A stretch of 60,291 nt of DNA from Sphingomonas sp. (GTDB taxonomy: Bacteria; Pseudomonadota; Alphaproteobacteria; Sphingomonadales; Sphingomonadaceae): the NCBI RefSeq assembly GCF_004799495.1, contig NZ_SSMY01000003.1, forward strand, positions 1-60,291. Reading direction: 5' to 3'. Positions 43,762-52,650 of the stretch are shown here, one piece after another. The notes beneath the pieces were generated by a model, which was not told the origin of the DNA, did not search any database, and saw only the letters and a list, made by a program, of their open reading frames with translations. A program made the position numbers and the translations under genes. Position 1 is the first letter of the stretch. The number at the start of each line of letters is the position of its first letter.

Positions 43762-44175
43762 ATGCGTAACATCATCCTGTTTGCCGTCGCCGCGACGATG
43801 GCGACTCCGGCCCTCGCGCACGACCGTTATGCCCCGCCGCCGCGCGATGACCTGCGCACCGCGTCGCGCGTGCTGAACGATCCGCGCGCGCAAGTTGCCG
43901 CCGCTGCCCTGGTCGATCAGCTTGCCAACGCGGTGCTCGAAACGCGCGTCGGCCCGCTTGCCGACCTCGCGCCAAATTCGGACATCCGGCCCGACGATAC
44001 GCTCGCCGACGTGCAGGCGCGCCGCGACCCCTATTATCGCGAGAAATTGCGCAACGGGACGATCGGCGCGATGGCGGTGGCCGGCCGTACCGCGCGCGAT
44101 GCTGCTGCGATGAGTGACGAGCTTGGCCGCACGATCGATCGCCTCGAGCGCGTGATCGACACCGTCAATCGGTAA
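43762..44175 (+). CDS. Small secreted protein of unknown function
   Basis: A 137-residue protein I do not recognise. It has a signal peptide (MRNIILFAVAATMATPALA), then a mostly helical, charged mature part (DDLRTASRVLNDPRAQVAAA, ALVDQLANAVLETRVGPLAD, RDPYYREKLRNGTIGAMAVA) and a C-terminal amphipathic helix (DELGRTIDRLERVIDTVN). It is probably periplasmic. It lies between gltB and the CMD-family gene with gaps of 67 and 51 nt, so it may be a stand-alone unit. Confidence 0.8.
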   Translation: MRNIILFAVAATMATPALAHDRYAPPPRDDLRTASRVLNDPRAQVAAAALVDQLANAVLETRVGPLADLAPNSDIRPDDTLADVQARRDPYYREKLRNGTIGAMAVAGRTARDAAAMSDELGRTIDRLERVIDTVNR

Positions 44176-44226
44176 AGACTCCGCCCGTCGTTGCGCTACA
44201 CTGGCGCGCGACGATAGGGAGAGGTG

Positions 44227-44784
44227 ATGCGACTGGACCGACCGCGGATCGAACCGCTGGCCAATGGCGAGCTTGACGACGAACAGCGCGAAGTGCTCGC
44301 CGGGTTCGGCGGGCACGTCCTCAACATCTTCCGCACGATGGCCCGCGCGCCCAAGGCGCTCAAGCGGTTCAACCTCTGGGGCGGGTACATCCTGTCCGAC
44401 CGCAATTCGCTCGGCGCTCGCGAGCGCGAATTGCTGATCCTGCGCACCGGCTGGTTGTGCCGCTCGGGCTACGAATGGGTTCAGCATACGCGGATCGGGC
44501 TGCAGTCGGGGCTGACTCGCGAAGAGATCGAGCGGATCAAGATCGGGCCGGACGCCAATGGCTGGAGTGCGAGCGACGCCGCGTTGCTGCGCGTGGCCGA
44601 CGATCTGGTCGGCGATTTCTTCGTGAGCGACGCGACGTGGGCGCGACTCGGCGATCTGACCGAGAAGCAGCGCATGGATGCCGTCTTCACCGTCGGTCAA
44701 TACACACAGGTGTCGATGTTCCTGAACAGCTTCGGGGTGCAACTCGAAGCGGGGCAAATGCTCGATGCGGATTTCCCGCAATGA
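44227..44784 (+). CDS. Carboxymuconolactone decarboxylase (CMD)-family protein
   Basis: A 185-residue CMD/AhpD-like protein. The LGARERELLILRTGWLCRSG then YEWVQHTRIGLQSGLTREEI core is the family pattern, although the AhpD CxxC is absent here (only one cysteine in WLCRSGYEW). The fold supports trimeric lactone decarboxylases and related enzymes. I start at ATG 44227, three bases after an in-frame GTG, because GGGAGAGG sits at the right distance. Its stop overlaps the SDR start, so the two proteins probably act together on a small organic substrate. Confidence 0.87.
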   Translation: MRLDRPRIEPLANGELDDEQREVLAGFGGHVLNIFRTMARAPKALKRFNLWGGYILSDRNSLGARERELLILRTGWLCRSGYEWVQHTRIGLQSGLTREEIERIKIGPDANGWSASDAALLRVADDLVGDFFVSDATWARLGDLTEKQRMDAVFTVGQYTQVSMFLNSFGVQLEAGQMLDADFPQ

Positions 44785-45563
44785 GAGTGGCGGGCAAGAG
44801 CGCGCTGGTGATGGGCGCGGGGCAATCGCCGGGCGAGACGATCGGGAACGGGCGCGCGATCGCCATGTTGTTCGCCCGCGAAGGGGCGAAGGTGTGGTGC
44901 GCCGACCGCGATTTTGCGCGCGCCGAGGAAACGGCCGCGGCGATTGTCGCGGAAGGCGGGCAGGTCGAGGCGATCGCCTGCGACGTGACGAAGCGTACCG
45001 ATTGCGATGCCGCGGTCGCGGCGGCGGGCACGGTCGATATCCTCGTCAACAATGTCGGGATCGGCGGGCAGGATGGCCCGGCGCATATGGTCGCCGAGGA
45101 TGCGTTCGACCGCATCCTGTCGGTCAACCTGAAGGGCGTGCTTAACGGCATCGCCGCCGCGATCCCGGGGATGCGCGAGCGCCGGCGTGGCGCGATCGTC
45201 AGTATCTCGTCACTTGCGGGAATCGCCGGGTGGCACATGGTCGCGTACGAAACCTCGAAGGCCGCCGTGAACCGGCTGACCCAGTCGACCGCGCTCGCCA
45301 ACGCCAAGTACGGTATCCGCGTCAACGCCGTCGCGCCCGGATTGATGGATACGCCGATGGCGATCGACGGCATCGCCAAAGCGCGCGGGCTGGACCGCGA
45401 AACCGTCCGCGCCGAACGCGCTCAGCGCGTGCCCCTGCTCGCGCAGATGGGCGACGCGTGGGACACGGCTTACGCGACGCTCTTCCTCTGCTCGGATGAG
45501 GCGAAGTTCGTGACCGGCGTGATCCTGCCGGTCGACGGCGGGATGGGCGCGCGGATCGGCTAG
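44781..45563 (+). CDS. Short-chain dehydrogenase/reductase (SDR)
   Basis: A 260-residue classical SDR. The cofactor motif is slightly unusual, VMGAGQSPGETIGNGRAIAM, in place of TGxxxGxG. VDILVNNVGIGGQDG, the catalytic Ser in GAIVSISSLAG, and YxxxK in AYETSKAAVNRL are all present. The C-terminus GVILPVDGGMGARIG is standard. A CADRDFARAEE segment after strand 2 has Asp, which suggests NAD preference. It is coupled to the CMD-family gene upstream and its TAG overlaps a convergent stop in CTAG. Confidence 0.9.
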   Translation: MRVAGKSALVMGAGQSPGETIGNGRAIAMLFAREGAKVWCADRDFARAEETAAAIVAEGGQVEAIACDVTKRTDCDAAVAAAGTVDILVNNVGIGGQDGPAHMVAEDAFDRILSVNLKGVLNGIAAAIPGMRERRRGAIVSISSLAGIAGWHMVAYETSKAAVNRLTQSTALANAKYGIRVNAVAPGLMDTPMAIDGIAKARGLDRETVRAERAQRVPLLAQMGDAWDTAYATLFLCSDEAKFVTGVILPVDGGMGARIG

Positions 45564-45901
45564 CGCTGGCGCGCCTTGCGCGCGGCGTAGCGAGCGTCGC
45601 GCGCTGCCTTTAGCTCGGCGGCGCTCGGTACCACGACTTCCTTCTTGGGGGCGGGCTTGGCCGCTTCCGCCGCGGCGAGTGCCGCCGCCTTCTTGTCGGC
45701 CTTGGCTTGTTCGGCGGCAGCACGCTTGGCGGCGCGGCGCTCGGCCTCGGCCGCTTCCTTGGCTTCGCGCGCGGCCTGACGGGCGGCGATCGCGGCGGGA
45801 TCGGCGACGGGCTTGTCGCGCAGCAGCTCGATCGCGCGCTGCTTGGCGGCGCGCGCGGCGGCCGCGCGTTCGTTGAAATCGGGGGCTTTGTAGGCGGCCA
45901 T
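45560..45901 (-). CDS. Small alanine/lysine/arginine-rich protein (DUF6481-like)
   Basis: A 113-residue protein of low complexity, rich in Ala, Lys, Arg and Glu, likely one long charged helix (KEAAEAERRAAKRAAAEQAK). The N-terminus MAAYKAPDFNERAAAARAAK resembles small alphaproteobacterial proteins grouped as DUF6481; I recognise the style but cannot confirm the family. It has no signal peptide or membrane segment. A nucleic-acid or ribosome contact is possible but not shown. It converges on the SDR gene with a shared CTAG stop. Confidence 0.7.
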   Translation of the reverse strand: MAAYKAPDFNERAAAARAAKQRAIELLRDKPVADPAAIAARQAAREAKEAAEAERRAAKRAAAEQAKADKKAAALAAAEAAKPAPKKEVVVPSAAELKAARDARYAARKARQR

Positions 45902-46005
45902 TGGTCATCCGTAGTTGATTAGGCGCGGGCGCGTAGCACTATCCTGGCGGATCGGCCAGATTTCGCTGCTTCCCCCGCTTGGCCGTAGCCCCTACCATTG
46001 GCGGC

Positions 46006-46677
46006 ATGTGGCAGCTCTATCAATTCCCGCTTTGTCCGTTTTCGCGCAAGGTCCGGCTGCTGTTAGGCGAAAAGGGCGTCGGCTACACGCTGGTGCGCGA
46101 AAATCCGTGGGAGCGGCGCGACGAGTTCATCGACATGAACCCGGCGGGGCAGACGCCGGTGATTGCCGATGCGGAGCGCGACATCCGGCTGATCGATTCG
46201 CTCGTCATCTGCGAATATTTCGACGAGACGGTCGACAAGGCGCAGATGATCAACGGGACAGCGGTGCAGCGCGCGGAGATCCGGCGGCTGTCGACATGGT
46301 TCGACACCTATTTCTTCCGCGACGTGACCGAGAAATTGCTCGGCGAGCGGATGATCAAGCGAATCATCACCAAGGCGAGCCCCGACGCGAAGGTGCTGCG
46401 CGAAGCGATGAAGGCAGGCCTCGAATATCTCGATTACACCGATTACCTGCTCGACCGGCATAACTGGATGGCGGGTGCGACGCTCAGCCTCGCCGATCTG
46501 GCAGCGGCGGCGCAGATTTCGGTGGTGGATTATCTCGGCGGGATCGACTGGCGTAGCCACGAGGCGACCGCGCGCTGGTATTCGGGGATGAAGTCGCGGC
46601 CCAGTTTCCGCCCGTTGTTGAGCGAACGGATGGAGGGAATCCCGCCCGCGCCGCATTACGACGACGTCAATTTCTGA
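46006..46677 (+). CDS. Glutathione S-transferase family protein
   Basis: A 223-residue GST. The N-terminal thioredoxin-like domain has YQFPLCPFSRKVRLLLGEK, with Cys and Ser candidates for glutathione contact, NPAGQTPVI and LIDSLVICEYFDE, the cis-Pro and Glu/Ser motifs. The C-terminal helical domain includes LSLADLAAAAQISVVDYLGG. I use ATG 46006 (MWQLYQFPLCPF); starts at 45979 add nine non-conserved residues. The stop overlaps the start of the next gene by 1 nt (TGATG). Confidence 0.9.
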   Translation: MWQLYQFPLCPFSRKVRLLLGEKGVGYTLVRENPWERRDEFIDMNPAGQTPVIADAERDIRLIDSLVICEYFDETVDKAQMINGTAVQRAEIRRLSTWFDTYFFRDVTEKLLGERMIKRIITKASPDAKVLREAMKAGLEYLDYTDYLLDRHNWMAGATLSLADLAAAAQISVVDYLGGIDWRSHEATARWYSGMKSRPSFRPLLSERMEGIPPAPHYDDVNF

Positions 46678-47048
46678 TGCATGTCACGCACGAGGCGGGC
46701 GCGCCGGCCGAGCCGGTGATCGCGTTCGACGACTGGCTGAAGGTCGACATCCGCATCGGCACGATCGTTGCCGCCGACCCGTTTCCGGAGGCGCGCAAGC
46801 CCGCCTACAAGCTGCGGATCGATTTCGGCGCGGGCATAGGCATCAGGAAATCGTCGGTGCAGATCACCGAGCATTATAGGCTGGGCGAACTGGTGGGCCG
46901 GCAAGTCGCCGCGGTGGTCAATTTCGCCCCACGCCAGATCGGGCCGTTCGTGTCCGAAGTGCTGACGCTCGGCTTTCCCGATGCGGATGGCAAGGTCGTG
47001 CTGATCGGACCGAGCGAGGCGGTGCCGAACGGCGGGCGGCTGTTCTGA
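46677..47048 (+). CDS. tRNA-binding domain protein (CsaA-like)
   Basis: A 123-residue single OB-fold protein of the EMAP-II/CsaA type. FDDWLKVDIRIGTIVAADPF opens the domain, with KLRIDFGAGIGIRKSSVQIT, GRQVAAVVNFAPRQIGPFVS and EVLTLGFPDADGKVVLIGPS following. Relatives bind tRNA or act as export chaperones; which applies is unclear. It sits in a tight run with the GST and DUF72 genes. Confidence 0.9.
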   Translation: MHVTHEAGAPAEPVIAFDDWLKVDIRIGTIVAADPFPEARKPAYKLRIDFGAGIGIRKSSVQITEHYRLGELVGRQVAAVVNFAPRQIGPFVSEVLTLGFPDADGKVVLIGPSEAVPNGGRLF

Positions 47049-47779
47049 TCCGTATCGGCACCGCCGGCTGGTCTATTCCGCGCGCGGTGGCCGACCGGTT
47101 CGGCGAGGGCGGCAGTGCGCTCGAACGCTATGCGACGCGGTTCGACGCGGTCGAGATCAACTCGAGCTTCTACCGCCCGCACAAGCCGGAGACCTATGCG
47201 CGCTGGGCGGCGAGCGTGCCCGAGGGTTTTCGCTTCGCGGTCAAGTTGCCCAAGGCGATCACGCACGAACGGCGGCTGGCCGATTGCGGCGATCTGGTCG
47301 CGGCGTTCGCCGAACAGACCGCGCACCTTGGCGACAGGCGCGGGCCGGTGCTCGTGCAGTTGCCGCCGAGTCTCGCCTTCGACGCCAACACCGTGGAGTC
47401 TTTCTTCGTCGATCTGCGGCACTGCTTCGGCGACGGCCCGATCGTGTGCGAGCCGCGCCACGCCAGCTGGTTCACGGCCGCTGCCGATCAGTCGCTCGCC
47501 GAACACCGCGTCGCGCGTGTCGCTGCCGACCCGGCGCGCGTGCCCGAAGCCGCCACGCCCGGCGGCTGGACCGGACTGACCTATGCCCGCCTCCACGGTT
47601 CGCCGCGCATCTATTGGTCGAGCTATGACGATGCGACGATCGCGCGTTTGGCCGCGGCGGCGGCGGCGAGCGTTGTCGAAAGCTGGACGATCTTCGACAA
47701 CACGACCTCGGGCGCGGCGATCGAGAACGCGCTGGCGATGCGCAATCTGTTGCCTAAGGCGTCATCACCACGCCGATAA
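47045..47779 (+). CDS. DUF72-domain protein with apparent CTG start
   Basis: The family normally opens with IRIGTAGWSIPR, and here this is encoded by codons just after CTG 47045, giving (M)IRIGTAGWSIPRAVADRFG. There is no ATG, GTG or TTG in frame for more than 60 nt upstream; the first standard start is GTG 47087, which would cut off the first beta strand. So initiation at CTG, or at ATC 47048, or loss of an ATG is inferred. The remainder is a TIM-barrel-like fold with FDAVEINSSFYRPHKPETYA, FRFAVKLPKAITHE, and YARLHGSPRIYWSSYDD. Function of DUF72 is unknown. The 3' end overlaps the DUF202 gene by 26 nt. Confidence 0.8.
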   Translation: MIRIGTAGWSIPRAVADRFGEGGSALERYATRFDAVEINSSFYRPHKPETYARWAASVPEGFRFAVKLPKAITHERRLADCGDLVAAFAEQTAHLGDRRGPVLVQLPPSLAFDANTVESFFVDLRHCFGDGPIVCEPRHASWFTAAADQSLAEHRVARVAADPARVPEAATPGGWTGLTYARLHGSPRIYWSSYDDATIARLAAAAAASVVESWTIFDNTTSGAAIENALAMRNLLPKASSPRR

Positions 47780-48194
47780 AAGCGGCGAGCGCGACGAGTA
47801 CCAGGAATCCGTTGATCGCGACGAGAAGCGCGGTCGGCAGGCGCCGCGCACGTGGCTTGGGGGGCTGTACGCTGGGTGCCAGTTCGCGCCATACCGCTGC
47901 GACGAAGCAGAACGCCGCGAACAGGATCAGCATCGCGCCGGTCGATTTGGTCAGCCAGTCGGCAACGACCTTGTCGAGCAACGCGCGCGCCCCAACCCCC
48001 GAGGCCAGCGCGGTCAGCCCGGTTCGCACCCAAGCGGCGTAGGTCCGCTCGGCCGCCAGAATAGTGCGGTCGGCGGCGAGCTCGGTACGCCGATCCGCAC
48101 TGTCGACCTGCACGTCCGCGCTGATCTTCAGAGCGGCGGCCGATTGCTTGATCTTTTCCTGGGCGGCTGCGGCGCGAGTTTCGGAGTCGACCAT
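47754..48194 (-). CDS. DUF202 (YidH-like) membrane protein
   Basis: A 146-residue protein. The DUF202 signature TILAAERTYAAWVRTGLTAL lies at about residues 45-64. Hydrophobic segments at about 58-75, 86-106 (AMLILFAAFCFVAAVW) and 121-143 (ALLVAINGFLVLVALAAFIG) are visible. The N-terminal 40 residues are a charged helix. Function is unknown. It converges on the DUF72 gene. Confidence 0.85.
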   Translation of the reverse strand: MVDSETRAAAAQEKIKQSAAALKISADVQVDSADRRTELAADRTILAAERTYAAWVRTGLTALASGVGARALLDKVVADWLTKSTGAMLILFAAFCFVAAVWRELAPSVQPPKPRARRLPTALLVAINGFLVLVALAAFIGVVMTP

Positions 48195-48197
48195 GCG

Positions 48198-50795
48198 CTA
48201 GCCCGCGAGGCTCTTCGACGCTTGTTCGAACAAATCCTTCGACAGCTCCGGCGTTGCGAGGATGCGTTCGAGCTCGGCCTTCATCAGCGCCGCACGCGCT
48301 TCGTCGAACCGCCGCCAGCGGCCGAGCGGCGGGAGCAGCTTGGCGGCGGTCTGCGGGTTGAGCTTGTCGAGCGCGATGAGATGATCCGCGAGGAAGCGGT
48401 ATCCCGCGCCGCTGGCGGCGTGGAACGCACGCTGGTTGACTCCGAATGCGCCGACCAGCGAGCGAGCGCGGTTGGGGTTGGCGAGGCTGAAATCGGGATG
48501 CCGCGCGAGGTCCGCGACCACCGCCGGCGTATCGTCGCGCGCCGACAGCGCCTGCGTCTGGAACCACTTGTCGAGCACCAACGGGTTGGTCGAATAGCGA
48601 TTGTAGAAGATGTCGAGCGCCGCAACGCGCTCGTCGGAAGTGCCGTTGGCGAGCGTGGTCAGCGCACCCTGCCGATCGGTCATATTGTCGGCTGATTCAA
48701 ACTGCGCGAATGCGAGTGACGCCGCGTCGTCCGCGCCGCTCGCGGCGATATAGCCGAGCGCGACGGTGCGCATCCGGCGGTTCGCCTTGGCGGCGGGCGA
48801 ATAGACGAACGGCCCGGGTTGGCTCGCATCGGCATAGGCCGAGCGCCACAGGCCGGCGAGGCTCTTGCCGAGGTCGCGGCGCAGCGCTTCGCGCGCGCGG
48901 AACACCGCGTCGGGATCGACCACCGGCAATTGGTCGCCGATGAACGCGTCCGACGGCAGCAGCACCGCCTCGGCGACGAAGGCGCGGTCGAGCGCGGGGT
49001 CTTCGAGCGTGCGCCGCACCGCCTCGATCACCGCGCGATGCTCGACGCGGCCCAGCGTTACCGCCGACACCAATGTGTCGAGCATCAATTGCTGCATCGC
49101 TTCATAGCGGGCGAACGGATCGTCGTCGTGCGCGGACAGGAAGGCGAGCTCGTCGGTCGAGCGGTCGCTTTCGATGATCACCGGCGCCGAGAAACCGCGA
49201 TTGATCGACAGCACGGGATGCTCAGTGACACCCTCGAATGTGATCGCCACCGTCGGCTGGTCGAGCATGTAAAGTTGCTGATCGCTCAGCGTCGCGCCGC
49301 TTTCGCCGAACAGCTTGATCCGTAAGGGGAGGACGAACGGCTCCTTGTCGGGCTGGCCCGGGGTAGGCGGGGTGTGCTGGGCGAGCCGCAACGTCGCGCG
49401 CCCCGATCCGGCGTCATGGTCGAGCGCCGCCGAAACGCGCGGCGTCCCCGCCTGCGAATACCAGCGCCGGAACTGCGATAGGTCGACCCCGCCGCCGTGC
49501 TCCATGCAGCGCACGAAATCCTCGCACGTTGCGGCCGTCCCGTCGTAGCGGTCGAAATAGAGGTCGGTCGCCATGCGGAAGCGCTCGGGCCCCAGGATGG
49601 CCGCCATCATGCGGATGACTTCGGCGCCCTTGTTGTAGATGGTGGCGGTGTAGAAGTTGCTGATCTCCATGTACGAATCGGGCCGGATCGGGTGCGCGAG
49701 CGGGCCGGCATCCTCCGGAAACTGGCTCGCACGAAGCCCCCGCACATCCTCGATCCGCTTGACCGCGGCCGATCCCTGGTCGGCGGAGAAGCTCTGGTCG
49801 CGAAAGACGGTGAAACCTTCCTTCAGGCTCAGTTGGAACCAGTCGCGACACGTCACCCGATTGCCCGACCAATTATGGAAATATTCGTGCGCGACGACGG
49901 CGGCGATGGCGTCGTAATCGTAATCGGTCGCGGTGTCGGGGTCGGCGAGGATGTAGCGGCTGTTGAAGATGTTCAGCCCCTTGTTCTCCATCGCGCCGAA
50001 GTTGAAATCGTCGACAGCGACGATGTTGAACACGTCGAGATCGTATTCGCGGCCGTATACCTTCTCGTCCCACGCCATCGCGGTTTGCAAGGCGGCGAGC
50101 GCGTGGCTCGTCTTGGGGAGGTCGTCGGCGCGGACCCAGATGGCGAGATCGACCGTACGGCCCGACATCGTGGTGAAGCTCGCGCGGTTGGCCGACAGGT
50201 CGCCCGCGACCATCGCGAACAAATAGCACGGCTTGGGAAACGGATCGCGCCATTCGGCCCAGTGACGGCCGTCTCCCGCATCCCCCGCCGCGATCGGATC
50301 GCCGTTCGCCAGCAGCACGGGAAAACGTTTCCGCTCGGCGGTCATCTTCACCGAATAGCGCGCGAGCACGTCGGGCCGGTCGGGGAAGAAGGTGATGCGG
50401 CGAAACCCCTCCGCTTCGCATTGCGTGCACAGGTTGCCGCCCGAAGCGTAGAGCCCCATCAACTGCGTATTGCGGTCGGGGTGGATTGCGACCTCGGTCT
50501 CGATCCGGTGCTCGCTGCCGGTGAGCGCGATCTCAAGCGTGTCGCCGTCCATCCGCCAGTCGTTGTGCGCCGCGCCGTCGACCAGCACGCGGAGCGGTAC
50601 CTGCCCGTCGCCGTCGAGCCGCAGCGGACGGTCGTGCGCGCTCGACCGCACCACGTCGAGCGTCGCGGTGACTCGCGTCGTCGCGGGATCCAGATCGAAA
50701 TCGAGCGCGATGTCGGGGACCAGCCAGTCGGGCGGGCGATAATCCTCGCGGCGCGTGATGGTCGGCGTGGCGAGGGCGGACTGGGCGTCGATCAT
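48198..50795 (-). CDS. pepN: Aminopeptidase N (M1 family)
   Basis: An 865-residue zinc aminopeptidase, close to E. coli PepN in length. The exopeptidase motif GAMEN (267-271) and zinc motif HEYFHNW (His303, Glu304, His307) with the third ligand Glu326 in LSLKEGFTVFRDQ are intact. The N-terminal beta domain and a long C-terminal helical domain complete it. ATG 50795 (MIDAQSALAT) is used; the open frame upstream has no similarity. It cleaves N-terminal residues from peptides in the cytoplasm. Confidence 0.96.
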   Translation of the reverse strand: MIDAQSALATPTITRREDYRPPDWLVPDIALDFDLDPATTRVTATLDVVRSSAHDRPLRLDGDGQVPLRVLVDGAAHNDWRMDGDTLEIALTGSEHRIETEVAIHPDRNTQLMGLYASGGNLCTQCEAEGFRRITFFPDRPDVLARYSVKMTAERKRFPVLLANGDPIAAGDAGDGRHWAEWRDPFPKPCYLFAMVAGDLSANRASFTTMSGRTVDLAIWVRADDLPKTSHALAALQTAMAWDEKVYGREYDLDVFNIVAVDDFNFGAMENKGLNIFNSRYILADPDTATDYDYDAIAAVVAHEYFHNWSGNRVTCRDWFQLSLKEGFTVFRDQSFSADQGSAAVKRIEDVRGLRASQFPEDAGPLAHPIRPDSYMEISNFYTATIYNKGAEVIRMMAAILGPERFRMATDLYFDRYDGTAATCEDFVRCMEHGGGVDLSQFRRWYSQAGTPRVSAALDHDAGSGRATLRLAQHTPPTPGQPDKEPFVLPLRIKLFGESGATLSDQQLYMLDQPTVAITFEGVTEHPVLSINRGFSAPVIIESDRSTDELAFLSAHDDDPFARYEAMQQLMLDTLVSAVTLGRVEHRAVIEAVRRTLEDPALDRAFVAEAVLLPSDAFIGDQLPVVDPDAVFRAREALRRDLGKSLAGLWRSAYADASQPGPFVYSPAAKANRRMRTVALGYIAASGADDAASLAFAQFESADNMTDRQGALTTLANGTSDERVAALDIFYNRYSTNPLVLDKWFQTQALSARDDTPAVVADLARHPDFSLANPNRARSLVGAFGVNQRAFHAASGAGYRFLADHLIALDKLNPQTAAKLLPPLGRWRRFDEARAALMKAELERILATPELSKDLFEQASKSLAG

Positions 50796-50930
50796 TCTTT
50801 TCCCGTTATCGTCGGTACTTGGCGGAAACGACCGGTGGGGCGCGTGGTTGCCAAGGCTTCGCGCCGTGCTACGCGGGAGCGGCGGGACAGCCAAGAGGAA
50901 AGCCATGGCAATGTCGATCGGCGGAGTGGT

Positions 50931-51749
50931 GTGGCCAGGCTTTTGATCTTCGGGCTGGGCTATGCGGCGAACGCGATCGCGGCGCGGCTCGACGCGTGGT
51001 GGATCGACGCGACCGGGAACGCGGGCAACCTCGATTTCGACGACCGCGCCGGGGTGATCGCGGCGATCGACGCGGCGAGCCACATCCTGTCGTCGGTGCC
51101 GCCGGGCGAGGTCGACCCGGTGCTTGCGCGTTACGGCGCAGCGCTGGCCGACGGTGGCAAGTGGCTCGGCTATCTCTCGTCGACCGGGGTTTATGGCGAC
51201 ACGGGCGGGGCGTGGGTCGATGAAAGCGCCCCGATCAAGGGTCGCCGCGCGGGTCGCAACCAGGCCGACGGTGACTGGCTGGCGCTCGGCGCGCGGGTGT
51301 TTCGCTTGCCCGGGATCTACGGCCCCGGCCGCTCGCCGCTCGATCGCGTGCGTTCGGGCCAAGCACATCGCACGGCACAGCCGGGGCAGGTGTTCAGCCG
51401 AGTCCATGTCGACGACATCGCCAGCGGCGTGATCGCCGGCTTCGACGCGCCGCCGGGGGCCTACAATCTGTCCGACGACCTGCCCGCGCCGCAGGATGTG
51501 GTGATCGAGTTCGCCAGCGCGCTGCTCGGGAGGGAACCGCCGCCGATCGTCCCGCTCGAAGCGCTGTCACCCGAAGCGCACGCGTTCCATGCCGAGAACC
51601 GCCGCGTCGCGAACGGCAAGGCTAAGCGCGTGCTCGGCTGGCGGCCCGCCTATCCCGACTATCGGTTCGGCCTGCGTGCCCTCAACGCGATGACGAGCCC
51701 CGCCGCGGTCAGCGCCGCGCCCGCGACCGCCAGCCCCGACCAGCGATAG
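50931..51749 (+). CDS. NAD(P)-binding epimerase-like protein (YeeZ-type SDR)
   Basis: A 272-residue extended SDR-like protein. The nucleotide-binding motif FGLGYAANAIAARL is a variant GxGxxA. LSSTGVYGDTGGAWVDESAP, RVFRLPGIYGPGRSPLDRV and VFSRVHVDDIASGVIAGFDA are typical of YeeZ-like proteins. The start is GTG 50931; no ATG is in frame nearby. Its last about 90 nt overlap the convergent EamA gene; the family would normally end shortly after YPDYRFGLRAL. Substrate is unknown. Confidence 0.82.
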   Translation: MARLLIFGLGYAANAIAARLDAWWIDATGNAGNLDFDDRAGVIAAIDAASHILSSVPPGEVDPVLARYGAALADGGKWLGYLSSTGVYGDTGGAWVDESAPIKGRRAGRNQADGDWLALGARVFRLPGIYGPGRSPLDRVRSGQAHRTAQPGQVFSRVHVDDIASGVIAGFDAPPGAYNLSDDLPAPQDVVIEFASALLGREPPPIVPLEALSPEAHAFHAENRRVANGKAKRVLGWRPAYPDYRFGLRALNAMTSPAAVSAAPATASPDQR

Positions 51750-52582
51750 CCTTCGAACAAGGTCGACAGCATCATCGCGATGACCGGCACGATCACGCTC
51801 GAATAGGCCGCCTTGGCCGGGCCGATCGTGCGCAGCACGCCATAATATAGCGGGAAGGCGAGCGCGGAGGCGGCAAGCCCGAGATAGAGAATGCCGGCCC
51901 AATAGGCCACGCGCAGCTCGATCGACGGCGGTCCGGCGGTCGCCAGCGCGAACAAAGCGTCGAGCCCGGCGCCGATCAGCATCGCGAGCGCGAGCGTCGG
52001 TGCCATCGGATAGCGCGCCGCCGTCGGCGTCGCCTGGAGCACGTTGGCGCTCGATGCGGCGAGGATCGCGGCCAGCGTGAATGCGACTCCGGCGATGGCT
52101 TGCCCCGGGCCGTTGGGGTCGATCCGCGCTTCGTGGACGAACAGCAGCACGATCCCCGCCATCGCCACGCCCGACCCGGCGACAAGCTGGCGCCCCATCT
52201 TCTGTCCGAGGAAAATCCGCGCGAACAGTGCGTTGGGTATTAGCAGCAGCGCGAACACCACCGACACCAGCCCCGACGTGATATGCTGCTCCGCGCGGTA
52301 GACGAGATTGAAGTTGAGGCAGAATTGCGCGACCCCAATCGCGCCGGCGAACCCCAGGCCGCGCGCATCGAACCGCCAGCTGTCGCGGCGCGCGATGGCG
52401 TAGACCGCCATCGCGACCCCGGCGACCACGAACCGGTATGTCACCGACCAGCTTGGCGGCACCACGCCCAATTGATCGCGGATCACCAGCCAGGTCGATC
52501 CCCAGATCAGCGTCACGATCCCGAACGGGATCAACACCGCGAGGCGCGCCGATTGCGGCTTGGCTTGGGGCGGCTGGAGCAC
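51659..52582 (-). CDS. EamA/DMT-family transporter
   Basis: A 307-residue drug/metabolite transporter with about ten helices in two EamA repeats. IPFGIVTLIWGSTWLVIRDQ opens repeat one, and repeat two contains AYWAGILYLGLAASALAFPL. The start is GTG 52582 (LQPPQAKPQSARLAVLIPF) because upstream sequence is Arg-rich and not membrane-like. It exports or imports small metabolites; the substrate is not known. The 3' end overlaps the convergent SDR-like gene. Confidence 0.87.
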   Translation of the reverse strand: MLQPPQAKPQSARLAVLIPFGIVTLIWGSTWLVIRDQLGVVPPSWSVTYRFVVAGVAMAVYAIARRDSWRFDARGLGFAGAIGVAQFCLNFNLVYRAEQHITSGLVSVVFALLLIPNALFARIFLGQKMGRQLVAGSGVAMAGIVLLFVHEARIDPNGPGQAIAGVAFTLAAILAASSANVLQATPTAARYPMAPTLALAMLIGAGLDALFALATAGPPSIELRVAYWAGILYLGLAASALAFPLYYGVLRTIGPAKAAYSSVIVPVIAMMLSTLFEGYRWSGLAVAGAALTAAGLVIALRARRPNR

Positions 52583-52650
52583 GATCGCTGCTCTACGCCC
52601 GCGCGCTCGTCCGGCAACCCCGGTTATGATTGTGGGGTTATAAGGCTGGC

